In this document: positions 16,893-23,704 of the stretch, piece by piece | How positions within the stretch are numbered: the first letter of the stretch is position 1 | Layout of the letters: the number at the start of each line of letters is the position of its first letter | Assembly (NCBI GenBank): GCA_029779995.1 | Contig: JAKOZM010000224.1 | Span: 1 to 24,489, forward strand | Length of the DNA: 24,489 nucleotides | Source: Actinomycetes bacterium | GTDB taxonomy: Bacteria; Actinomycetota; Actinomycetes; S36-B12; UBA10799 | Direction: 5' to 3' | Notes under the pieces: generated by a model | What the model was told of the DNA's origin: nothing | The model's input: only the letters and a program-made list of their open reading frames with translations | The model's database searches: none | Translations under genes and position numbers: made by a program

Positions 16893-19535
16893 GTGAGCGA
16901 GTACGAGCGCATGCGCGCGGCCGGCGGAATCGCGCACGGCCCGGAGGAGGCCGGGCCCTGGTATCAGTGGGGGCCCTACCTGTCGGAGCGGGCGTGGGGA
17001 ACCGTGCGTGAGGACTACTCGGCCGACGGCGATGCGTGGAACTATTTCCCGTTCGACCACGCCCATGCCCGCGTTTTCCGCTGGAGCGAGGACGGCCTGG
17101 CGGGACTGTCCGACCTGCTGCAGGACACCTGCTTCGCCGTGGCCTTGTGGAACGGCAAGGACCGGATTCTCAAGGAGCGCCTCTTCGGTCTGGCCAGCGG
17201 TCAGGGCAATCACGGCGAGGACGTCAAGGAGTACTACTGGTACCGCGACGCCACCCCCTCCCAGGCCTGGCTGCGTTGGCGCTACCACTACCCGCAGGCG
17301 GAGTTCCCGTACGACGACCTGATCCAGACCAACGCACAACGAGACCGGACCGAGCGGGAATTCGAGCTGATCGACACCGGCGTCTTCGACGACGATCGGT
17401 ACTGGGTCGTTGACGTCGATTACGCCAAAGCCACGCCGACCGACATCAGCATCCGGATCACGATCACCAACGCCGGGCCAGACGAAGCGACCCTCGACGT
17501 GCTGCCCTCGTTGTGGTTCCGCAACACATGGGGCTGGGGCCGTGGCCACCCCGTTCCCGAGATCCGGCTGGACTCCGGCGCCCTCATCGCCACGCACTGG
17601 CGCTCGGGCACCTACCACCTGGACCCAGGCCCGCTACCCGACGGCTCGCTGCCGAAACCGTTGTTGTGCAACAACGAGACGAACCAGGAACTGCTCTTCG
17701 GTCAGGAGAGTCTCACGCGCTTCCCGAAGGACGGCATCGACCGGCACGTGCGCTTGGGCGAGGACAGCGTGAACCCAGAGAACCGGGGGACCAAGAGCGC
17801 GTGGTGGTACCGGCTGACGGTTCCGGCGGGTGAGACCCGGGAGATCCGGCTGCGCTTGTGGAAGTCCCCCGAGAACAAGCGCAACCCGGAGGCCTTCGGC
17901 AAGGACTTCGAGGAGTTGTTCACCACCAGACTGGCAGAGGCCGACGAGTACTACAGCGATCTGGCTCCGGACAACTGCCCGGCCGAGGAGTTCAAGGCCA
18001 TGCGAATGGCCTTCGCCGGGATGATCTGGAGCAAGCAGTTCTACCGCTACGACATCCAGCGCTGGCTGGCCGGTGACCCGGGCGAGCCGCCACCGCCCCC
18101 ACCGGAAACCCGCCGCAACCACACGTGGCAGCACGTCGACGCTTACGACGTCGTGTCGATGCCGGATGCCTGGGAGTATCCGTGGTTCGCGGCGTGGGAC
18201 CTCGCCTTCCACACGGTGGTCTTCACCCACATCGATCCGTCGTACGCCAAGTACCAGCTGCTGCTGATGTGCCGGGAGTGGTACATGCACCCCAACGGCG
18301 CACTGCCGGCTTACGAATGGAACTTCAACGACATCAACCCGCCCGTGCACGCTTGGGCCGCATTGCGCGTGTTCGAGATCGACGGCAGTCAGGACCACCC
18401 GTTCTTGGAGGAGGTCTTCCAGAAGTTGCTGATGAACTTCACCTGGTGGGTCAACCGGGTGGACGCCGAGGGCAACAACGTGTTCCAGGGCGGGTTCCTG
18501 GGCCTGGACAACATCGGGCCGATCAACCGCTCGCAGTTGCCCGAGGGGTGCCGCTTGGCCCAGGCCGACGGCACGGCCTGGATGGCCTTCTACTGCCTGA
18601 CCATGCTGCGGATCGCGTTGCGCCTGGCCGAGCACAACGAGGTCTACGACGCGATGGCATTGAAGTTCGCCGAACACTTCGCCGCGATCACGGACGGCAT
18701 GGCGGCAAGCGGGATGTGGGATTGGCAGGAGGGGTTCTTCTACGACCAGCTGCTGCGTCCGGACGGTACGCAGGAACCGCTGCGCGTGCGCTCGATCGTC
18801 GGTCTGATCCCAATCCTGGCCGCCGCCTGGATCGAGACCGACAGGGCACTGGAGCGCAACGCCCGGCTGTACGAACGGTTCGCGGACTTCCTGCGCCGGC
18901 GCGGGCTGGACACGATCGACTCGGGACGGGCCGGCTTCGTCTATCGCTCCCCCGAGCAGCACAAACTCCTACTGACGGTGCTTGATCCAGAACGGTTGCG
19001 GCGGGTCATGCTCGAGGTTCTGAGCGAGGACTCGTTCCTGTCCCCGCACGGTTTGCGCAGCCTTTCGCGCCGCCACAAGGATGCGCCGTTCTCGGTGGCG
19101 ATCGACGGCCAGACGTTCCAGGTCGACTATGAGCCGGCCGAGTCTGCTACTGCGATGTACGGGGGCAATTCCAACTGGCGCGGTCCGGTGTGGTTCCCGA
19201 TCAACCACCTGATCATCGAGGCGCTGGAGCGGTACTACATGTACCTCGGCGACTCGTTCCAAGTTGAATGCCCGACGGGTAGCGGCGAGATGGCGAACAT
19301 GCAGGAAGTGGCAGAAGAACTGCGGCACCGGCTGATCTCCGTCTTCCTGCCGGACGCCGAGGGCAGGCGGCCGGTCTTCGGCGATACCGAAAAGTTCCAG
19401 ACCGACCCGCGCTGGAGTTTCGCGCCCCTGTTCTACGAGTACTTCCACGGCGACAACGGCGCCGGGCTCGGGGCAAGCCACCAGACCGGCTGGACCGGGT
19501 TGGTGGCCGACCTGATCATCGGGCGGGTGGGCTGA
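16893..19535 (+). CDS. GH63/MGH1-like glucosidase family protein
   Basis: An 880-residue protein resembling the bacterial glycosyl hydrolase 63-like/MGH1-like family, with an N-terminal beta domain and a C-terminal (alpha/alpha)6 barrel. Recognisable stretches are WEYPWFAAWDLAFHT (about residue 427), LPAYEWNFNDINPPVHAWA (about 470), and near the C-terminus SNWRGPVWFPINHLIIEALE (about 760), with acidic residues in these barrel loops as in GH63 alpha-glucosidases. It has no signal peptide and many acidic residues, so it is probably cytosolic, acting on an alpha-linked oligosaccharide such as a storage or compatible-solute sugar. The exact substrate is unknown. GTG 16893 is chosen by the -10 spacing. 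It converges with crcB. Confidence 0.82.
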   Translation: MSEYERMRAAGGIAHGPEEAGPWYQWGPYLSERAWGTVREDYSADGDAWNYFPFDHAHARVFRWSEDGLAGLSDLLQDTCFAVALWNGKDRILKERLFGLASGQGNHGEDVKEYYWYRDATPSQAWLRWRYHYPQAEFPYDDLIQTNAQRDRTEREFELIDTGVFDDDRYWVVDVDYAKATPTDISIRITITNAGPDEATLDVLPSLWFRNTWGWGRGHPVPEIRLDSGALIATHWRSGTYHLDPGPLPDGSLPKPLLCNNETNQELLFGQESLTRFPKDGIDRHVRLGEDSVNPENRGTKSAWWYRLTVPAGETREIRLRLWKSPENKRNPEAFGKDFEELFTTRLAEADEYYSDLAPDNCPAEEFKAMRMAFAGMIWSKQFYRYDIQRWLAGDPGEPPPPPPETRRNHTWQHVDAYDVVSMPDAWEYPWFAAWDLAFHTVVFTHIDPSYAKYQLLLMCREWYMHPNGALPAYEWNFNDINPPVHAWAALRVFEIDGSQDHPFLEEVFQKLLMNFTWWVNRVDAEGNNVFQGGFLGLDNIGPINRSQLPEGCRLAQADGTAWMAFYCLTMLRIALRLAEHNEVYDAMALKFAEHFAAITDGMAASGMWDWQEGFFYDQLLRPDGTQEPLRVRSIVGLIPILAAAWIETDRALERNARLYERFADFLRRRGLDTIDSGRAGFVYRSPEQHKLLLTVLDPERLRRVMLEVLSEDSFLSPHGLRSLSRRHKDAPFSVAIDGQTFQVDYEPAESATAMYGGNSNWRGPVWFPINHLIIEALERYYMYLGDSFQVECPTGSGEMANMQEVAEELRHRLISVFLPDAEGRRPVFGDTEKFQTDPRWSFAPLFYEYFHGDNGAGLGASHQTGWTGLVADLIIGRVG

Positions 19536-19547
19536 GCCGCGGCCGGG

Positions 19548-19576
19548 GTGCAGGCTCGTGTCAGACGTGCAGGCTC
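19548..19576 (+). repeat. Short direct repeat between glycosidase and crcB genes
   Basis: GTGCAGGCTC occurs twice, at 19548-19557 and 19567-19576, 19 bases apart, in the 47-base gap between two convergent stop codons. It may be part of a weak terminator or chance. Confidence 0.3.
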
Positions 19577-19582
19577 AGTTCG

Positions 19583-19933
19583 TCAAGGCAGACCGGCGAG
19601 GAAGATCCCGGCGCCACCAGCCAAGAAACCGACGGCCAGGCTGGCAGCGAGGTAGCTGAGAGCCGACCGCAATTTGTTCTCCTCGACCAGCCTGACCAGT
19701 TCGTAGCTGAACGTGCTGAACGTGGTGAAGCCACCGCAGAAGCCAGTGCCGAGCAACGCGATCAAACCCGCCGTTGGAGCGATTCCAACAATGAATCCCA
19801 GTAGGAACGATCCCAGCAAGTTGATCGTGAACGTGCCGCGCGGGAACAGGCTCGGGTGCCGGCTCATCCGCCGGTCCAGCGCGTAGCGAGCGGCGGCACC
19901 GAAACCGGCACCGACCATCACGACCCAGATCAC
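19583..19933 (-). CDS. crcB: CrcB/Fluc fluoride channel subunit 2
   Basis: A 116-residue, four-TM subunit of the dual-topology fluoride channel family, which exports toxic fluoride from the cytosol. Key stretches are GAAARYALDRR near the N-terminus, NLLGSFLLGF with Asn38 in TM2, and the TM3 break GFCGGFTTFSTFSYE (about 65-78) with the Phe ladder and Na+ site intact. The GTG at 19931-19933 overlaps the stop of the upstream crcB by 4 bases (GTGA), so translation is coupled. Many Gram-positive bacteria use two such genes to make an inverted pair of subunits; this is the normal arrangement. Confidence 0.92.
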   Translation of the reverse strand: MIWVVMVGAGFGAAARYALDRRMSRHPSLFPRGTFTINLLGSFLLGFIVGIAPTAGLIALLGTGFCGGFTTFSTFSYELVRLVEENKLRSALSYLAASLAVGFLAGGAGIFLAGLP

Positions 19934-20343
19934 AGCAGCCGCCGGACGAGGATCATGCCTGCCGCACAGGCCAGCAACCCAGCGACCACGCTGCCGAACA
20001 GATAGAGCAGTGCCAGTGGCGTCCGGCCGTCCGAGATGAGTTCGTGGGTATCGATGATGTACGCCGAGAACGTCGTGAAACCGCCGAGCACGCCGACTCC
20101 GAGGAAGGGCCGGATGTAGCGGCTGGGCCGGGCGAGCACGACGACCATCAGTGCGCCGAGCAGGAAACTGCCGAGGACGTTCTCGGTAAACGTCGCCCAC
20201 GGACCACCACCCATGGCCTGATTGAGCAGGTAGCGGGAGGCGCCACCGATCGCGCCACCGGCAGCCACCACGAGGGCGATGTCCCACTCGCGCCCGCGGC
20301 CGATCGCGTCACCTGTATCCGGGTCGAGCGGAAGTTGCGCCAC
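19930..20343 (-). CDS. crcB: CrcB/Fluc fluoride channel subunit 1
   Basis: A 137-residue partner subunit. An N-terminal hydrophilic tail of about 20 residues precedes four TM segments. GGAIGGASRYLLNQ, ENVLGSFLLG with Asn55, and GVLGGFTTFSAYIIDTHE match the family. The third aromatic of the TM3 FTTFSTF motif is Tyr here (FTTFSAY), so the two subunits differ at the pore. GTG 20343 is chosen because TACCTT ends 7 bases upstream on minus; the open frame to 20394 is rejected. A fluoride riboswitch would need a leader, and this promoter leaves none. Confidence 0.9.
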   Translation of the reverse strand: MAQLPLDPDTGDAIGRGREWDIALVVAAGGAIGGASRYLLNQAMGGGPWATFTENVLGSFLLGALMVVVLARPSRYIRPFLGVGVLGGFTTFSAYIIDTHELISDGRTPLALLYLFGSVVAGLLACAAGMILVRRLL

Positions 20344-20350
20344 GAGCGTC

Positions 20351-20356
20351 AAGGTA
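20351..20356 (-). promoter_or_regulatory. -10 element of the crcB operon (leaderless)
   Basis: On minus, TACCTT is followed by 7 bases and the GTG at 20343. Confidence 0.5.
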
Positions 20357-20374
20357 GCGGGCGGCGGCTGGCAG

Positions 20375-20452
20375 ATCCGTGAACGTATCGGCAATCGGTG
20401 AACATGAAACGCCGTGCGGCAGCCTTCACGGATTGCGCGAGCCCAAGGTCAC
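20375..20452. repeat. GTGA-box repeat element upstream of the L,D-transpeptidase gene
   Basis: Two direct boxes, ATCCGTGAAC and ATCGGTGAAC, have their GTGA at 20379 and 20398 (19 apart). Two inverted TCAC boxes follow at 20426 and 20449. GCAATCGGTGAA (20391-20402) pairs with TTCACGGATTGC (20425-20436) at 11 of 12 positions, giving a hairpin. The same layout recurs downstream of the gene at 21217-21307. Confidence 0.5.
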
Positions 20453-20502
20453 ACCTCGGACACGCCGACCAGCCCGGTGTTGATCTGCAGACCGGCCTCG
20501 GG

Positions 20503-20508
20503 TGACCA
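20503..20508 (+). promoter_or_regulatory. Weak -10 candidate of the L,D-transpeptidase gene
   Basis: The hexamer from about 20504, GACCAT, ends 6 bases before GTG 20516 and has the A and final T of the TAnnnT pattern but not the first T. It is the main, weak, support for that start. Confidence 0.25.
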
Positions 20509-20515
20509 TGGACAG

Positions 20516-21205
20516 GTGATCGACCTGTTTGCCGCCGCCGCCCTCGCGCTGCCCACCGAGGACGCGACACCCACCGAGCCCACCAAAGCTCCTACGCTGG
20601 CCGAGGTCTACGCCGGCGACGCCAAGATCAAGCCGGACATGGCAGGCAAGTCGGTCCAGCGCATCCAGGAGCAACTCAACGGGATTGGCAAGCCGACCGA
20701 GATCACCGGCGTCTTCGACCAGCAGACGCGCAAGGCGTACAAGTCCTACCAGGACAAGTTCGGCTACTGGCCCACCGGCATCGTCACGCAACACCAGGCG
20801 CTGAAACTGCGCAAGCTCTATGGCAACGGCAAGCTACCCAAGGCGTGCAAGACCGGCCACGTGCTGTGCATCGACAAGACGCAGCTGGTTCTGCGGATGA
20901 TGCAGAACGGCAAGCAGCAACTGGTGACCGACGTGCGCTTCGGCGCCGAGCAGACACCCACCCGGAACGGCAAGTTCCGCGTCTACTCCAAGGTGCGCTA
21001 CCTGATCAGTGCTCTGGCCGGAACCCCGATGCCTTACTCACTGTTTTTCAGCGGCGGCCAGGCGGTGCACTACTCTCCGGGCTTCCACCGCGACGGCTAC
21101 AACGGCGCCTCGCTGGGCTGCGTGAACGTGCGCGTGTTCAAGGACGCGAAGAAGATCTACAACACCTCGAAGGTCGGCACCGAGGTCTACGTCTACCGCT
21201 CGTAG
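20516..21205 (+). CDS. Peptidoglycan-binding plus L,D-transpeptidase (YkuD) protein
   Basis: 229 residues. A peptidoglycan-binding domain (about 42-97, SVQRIQEQLNGIG to GIVTQHQALKLRKLY) is followed by a YkuD L,D-transpeptidase domain (about 112-228). The catalytic region is HYSPGFHRDGYNGASLGCVNVR with His185, Ser199, Gly201 and nucleophile Cys202; the common SHGC is SLGC here. The family forms 3-3 crosslinks in, or attaches proteins to, peptidoglycan outside the membrane. A convincing signal peptide is missing: the chosen start gives MIDLFAAAALALPTEDA, hydrophobic but without a positive N-region. In-frame GTG 20477 and GTG 20414 are alternatives. Box-repeat elements flank the gene on both sides. 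Confidence 0.82.
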   Translation: MIDLFAAAALALPTEDATPTEPTKAPTLAEVYAGDAKIKPDMAGKSVQRIQEQLNGIGKPTEITGVFDQQTRKAYKSYQDKFGYWPTGIVTQHQALKLRKLYGNGKLPKACKTGHVLCIDKTQLVLRMMQNGKQQLVTDVRFGAEQTPTRNGKFRVYSKVRYLISALAGTPMPYSLFFSGGQAVHYSPGFHRDGYNGASLGCVNVRVFKDAKKIYNTSKVGTEVYVYRS

Positions 21206-21211
21206 CTGCTG

Positions 21212-21312
21212 TTCGAATCGGTGAGCATACGGGGCATCCGTGAGCACCGCGGGCGGGCTTTCGGCGTTCGGAACGCTCACCGCGATGCCCGGCGTGCTCA
21301 CGGATTCCGAGA
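21212..21312. repeat. Large imperfect inverted repeat with four GTGAGC boxes
   Basis: Left arm 21212-21248 has GTGAGCA at 21221 and 21240; right arm 21275-21312 has the complement with TCAC at 21277 and 21298. The arms share AATC, GTGAGCA, GGGCATC and GTGAGC blocks, about 29 pairs in all, as an RNA hairpin of about 100 bases. It starts 7 bases after the L,D-transpeptidase stop and ends before the next promoter, so it may end that transcript. It mirrors the box element upstream of the gene. Confidence 0.6.
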
Positions 21313-21322
21313 ACAGCCACGG

Positions 21323-21328
21323 CACAAT
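21323..21328 (+). promoter_or_regulatory. -10 element of the GT-C-like gene (leaderless)
   Basis: CACAAT is followed by 6 bases and the GTG at 21335. Confidence 0.45.
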
Positions 21329-21334
21329 AGCCGG

Positions 21335-22756
21335 GTGCGCCGGTGGTCGTGGGTGGTCGATGCCCTGCTGATCGCCGGATGCGCAGCGGTGGCCGCGCTG
21401 TTGAAGCAGGACGCCAACTGGGATCAATTGCAGTACCACTACTGGTACCCCTGGCAGTTGTTCCACGGCGGCTTCACTGACCCGGACCTGTACGGCGGGC
21501 GCTTCCAGAACCCGCTGCCGCAGGTGCCCTTCTACCTACTGACCTCGCTGCACCCGGTCGCGGCGCAGGCGGCGTTGGGGGCGCTGGCAGGGGTGGCAGC
21601 CGTAGTGACTCGCCGGATCGCTGTGCGTGTGCTCGATGGTGGGCTGGCCACCAGCACAGCCGCGGCGCTGCTCGCTGTGGTGGGAGCAGGGTTCCGCAGC
21701 GAGCTCGGCACCAGCTACAGCGACGTGCTGCTGGCTGCGATGCTGCTCGGCGGGTTGTTACTCGTGCTGCGGGAGCAACCGCTGCTGGCGGGCCTACTGG
21801 CAGGTGCCGCAGTAGGCCTGAAGTACACCAGCGCGCCGTTCGCGCTCGCCTTGCTGCTGGCGCTGCTGGTCGTGCGTTGGCGCGGCCTGCTCTGGTGGGT
21901 GATCGGCGCGGCAGTGGGCTGGGTCGTCACGGGCGGCGCGTGGGCCTGGCAACTGTGGCGGACGTACGACTCTCCCGTCTTCCCGTTCTGGAACACGGTC
22001 TTCGGCAGTCCCTGGTTCCCCGCGTCCAATCTCACTGACGAGCGCTACGGCGTCGCCGGCCTGCAAGGCTGGCTGCACTGGCCCTGGGACATGGCCCGCG
22101 GAACGGCCCGAGTCCTGGACCTGCCGGTCCGCGATCCGCGCTGGCTGATCCTGCTGGCGGCCCTCGTGCTGATTGCCGCCGGCGCCCGCCGGATGACCCG
22201 GTCCGGGTGGGCTGTGCTTGTCTTCACGATGTCGGGTCTGGTGCTGTGGCTGGCCGTGTTCGGGGTGATCCGCTACGCGATCCCGGGCGAGATGGCCGCG
22301 GCTGTGGTCATCGTGATGGCGCTGCGTCTGTGGTGCAGCGATCGCGTGACCACCGCACTCACCCTGGCACTGGCGGTGGTCACCGGTGTGCTCACGACCT
22401 CAGCCGCAAGTCGCCGGGTGGAGTTCGGGACGTCGTGGTACGTGGTGGAACCCGGCGCATTCGCACGCGTGCAATCGGGCGACGCGGTGCTGGTCGACGG
22501 GCAGTATCCGAGCACGTTCCTGCTGCCCGGGAACCTGCCGCCCGATGTGGCGGTGCACGTGGTGCAGAAGGATTTCACGCCGACACCGATGCGGGACTGG
22601 CTGCTGCGGGATCTGGCTGGCGCCCGACAGGTCTGGGTCGTCACGGGTAGGCCGCCGTCACAAGTGGATCCCACGATCGGCACCATCGATTACGACAACT
22701 GCAGTCGGATACGGAGCAATGTGGTCGATCGATGGTTGTGCCCGGTGACGCTGTGA
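21335..22756 (+). CDS. Multi-TM GT-C/GT87-like membrane glycosyltransferase
   Basis: A 473-residue integral membrane protein with about ten hydrophobic helices and a soluble C-terminal part (about the last 100 residues). After the first helix, NWDQLQYHYWYPWQLFHG looks like the acidic loop after TM1 of GT-C enzymes, which use polyprenyl-phosphate sugars on the outer face of the membrane; Asp in this loop is the expected catalytic or metal residue. FRSELGTSYSDVLL and LKYTSAPFALALLLALL also resemble GT87/DUF2029-type proteins. Donor and acceptor are unknown. GTG 21335 is chosen by the upstream -10 and because the frame before it runs through the inverted repeat. It overlaps the next gene by 4 bases. 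Confidence 0.7.
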   Translation: MRRWSWVVDALLIAGCAAVAALLKQDANWDQLQYHYWYPWQLFHGGFTDPDLYGGRFQNPLPQVPFYLLTSLHPVAAQAALGALAGVAAVVTRRIAVRVLDGGLATSTAAALLAVVGAGFRSELGTSYSDVLLAAMLLGGLLLVLREQPLLAGLLAGAAVGLKYTSAPFALALLLALLVVRWRGLLWWVIGAAVGWVVTGGAWAWQLWRTYDSPVFPFWNTVFGSPWFPASNLTDERYGVAGLQGWLHWPWDMARGTARVLDLPVRDPRWLILLAALVLIAAGARRMTRSGWAVLVFTMSGLVLWLAVFGVIRYAIPGEMAAAVVIVMALRLWCSDRVTTALTLALAVVTGVLTTSAASRRVEFGTSWYVVEPGAFARVQSGDAVLVDGQYPSTFLLPGNLPPDVAVHVVQKDFTPTPMRDWLLRDLAGARQVWVVTGRPPSQVDPTIGTIDYDNCSRIRSNVVDRWLCPVTL

Positions 22757-23691
22757 CTCTTGCGTGGCATGACGGCGCGGTGGACGCCGCCGCGGTGTTT
22801 CTGGCTGCCGAACGGATGCGCGACGGTGGAGTAGTCGGGATGCCCACGGAGACTGTGTACGGCCTGGCCGCCCGTGCCCGGCAACAGGCCGAGGTCGCTC
22901 GGGTGTTCGCGATCAAAGGCCGCCCCGCGGACCATCCAGTGATCGTGCACGTCGCGGATGCTTCGGCTCTGCAGGAATGGGGCATGCAGGTACCGGCCTA
23001 CGCCACCTCCCTTGCGCAGGCTTTGTGGCCAGGTCCGCTGACGCTGGTCGTGCCAGCCGCAGACGACGTGCCCCGGTTCCTGACCGGTGGCCAGGACACA
23101 GTTGGGCTGCGCTGTCCGGCGCATCCGGTCGCCTTGGCGTTGATCGACGCAGTGGGACCGGTTGCGGCGCCGAGTGCGAACCAGTTCGGCCAGGTGTCCC
23201 CCACCCGCGCCTCTGACGTGCTGGCCGACATCGGCGACCTGCTCGGCCCGCAGGACGTTGTGCTGGACGGTGGCGACTGCCCGGTCGGGGTGGAGAGCAC
23301 GATCCTGGACTGCACTGGTGAAGCGCCACGGGTCCTGCGCTGGGGCGCGGTGGAACTGTCCGACCTGGGAATGGCTATCGACACCGGGCCATCGGCTGTC
23401 CGGGCGCCCGGAGGTCTGGCCTCGCACTACGCCCCTCGCGCCGCCGTACACCTGCGCGGCACGCCGGTTGCGGGTGCGGGATTGCTGGCGCTTTCGGATG
23501 TTCCGACGCCGGACGGAGTGCACCGCCTGGCCTCCCCGAACAACCCGCGAGAGTACGCCGCAGTGCTGTACCGGGCATTGCGAGACGCCGATGCAGCGGG
23601 GCTGTCGGACATCTGGGCGGTGCTGCCCGAACCGGTCGACGCCCTGAGCAGGGCGATTCGTGACCGATTGAGCCGTGCCGCCGTGCGGTGA
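22753..23691 (+). CDS. Sua5/YwlC/YrdC family L-threonylcarbamoyladenylate synthase
   Basis: Makes threonylcarbamoyl-AMP from threonine, bicarbonate and ATP, the first step of the t6A37 modification of ANN-decoding tRNAs. It has 312 residues. The YrdC domain is clear: GVVGMPTETVYGLAA (about 26-40), KGRPADHPVIVHV (55-67), PGPLTLVVPA and PSANQFGQVSPTRA. A Sua5-type linker GGLASHYAPRA and a C-terminal domain follow, so it is the long Sua5 form rather than short TsaC. GTG 22753 overlaps the preceding stop as GTGA; an in-frame ATG at 22732 is the alternative. The neighbour is functionally unrelated, so the coupling is likely only positional. Confidence 0.92.
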   Translation: MTLAWHDGAVDAAAVFLAAERMRDGGVVGMPTETVYGLAARARQQAEVARVFAIKGRPADHPVIVHVADASALQEWGMQVPAYATSLAQALWPGPLTLVVPAADDVPRFLTGGQDTVGLRCPAHPVALALIDAVGPVAAPSANQFGQVSPTRASDVLADIGDLLGPQDVVLDGGDCPVGVESTILDCTGEAPRVLRWGAVELSDLGMAIDTGPSAVRAPGGLASHYAPRAAVHLRGTPVAGAGLLALSDVPTPDGVHRLASPNNPREYAAVLYRALRDADAAGLSDIWAVLPEPVDALSRAIRDRLSRAAVR

Positions 23692-23697
23692 AACACT
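23692..23697 (+). promoter_or_regulatory. Weak -10 candidate of the alcohol dehydrogenase gene
   Basis: AACACT is followed by 7 bases and the ATG at 23705; only A and T of the TAnnnT pattern match. Confidence 0.25.
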
Positions 23698-23704
23698 CGG
23701 ACCC

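Noticed and set aside
17634..18962. 442-residue open frame on minus inside the glycosidase gene
   Set aside because: Antisense to the recognised glycosidase barrel; no motif and no promoter.
19930..20394. Longer crcB starting at 20394
   Set aside because: The 17 extra residues are not part of the family, and the -10 TACCTT with 7-base spacing supports GTG 20343.
20404..20505. Short frame beginning MKRRAAAF as the real N-terminus of the L,D-transpeptidase
   Set aside because: It is out of frame with the enzyme and stops at 20503-20505; a frameshift would have to be assumed without other evidence.
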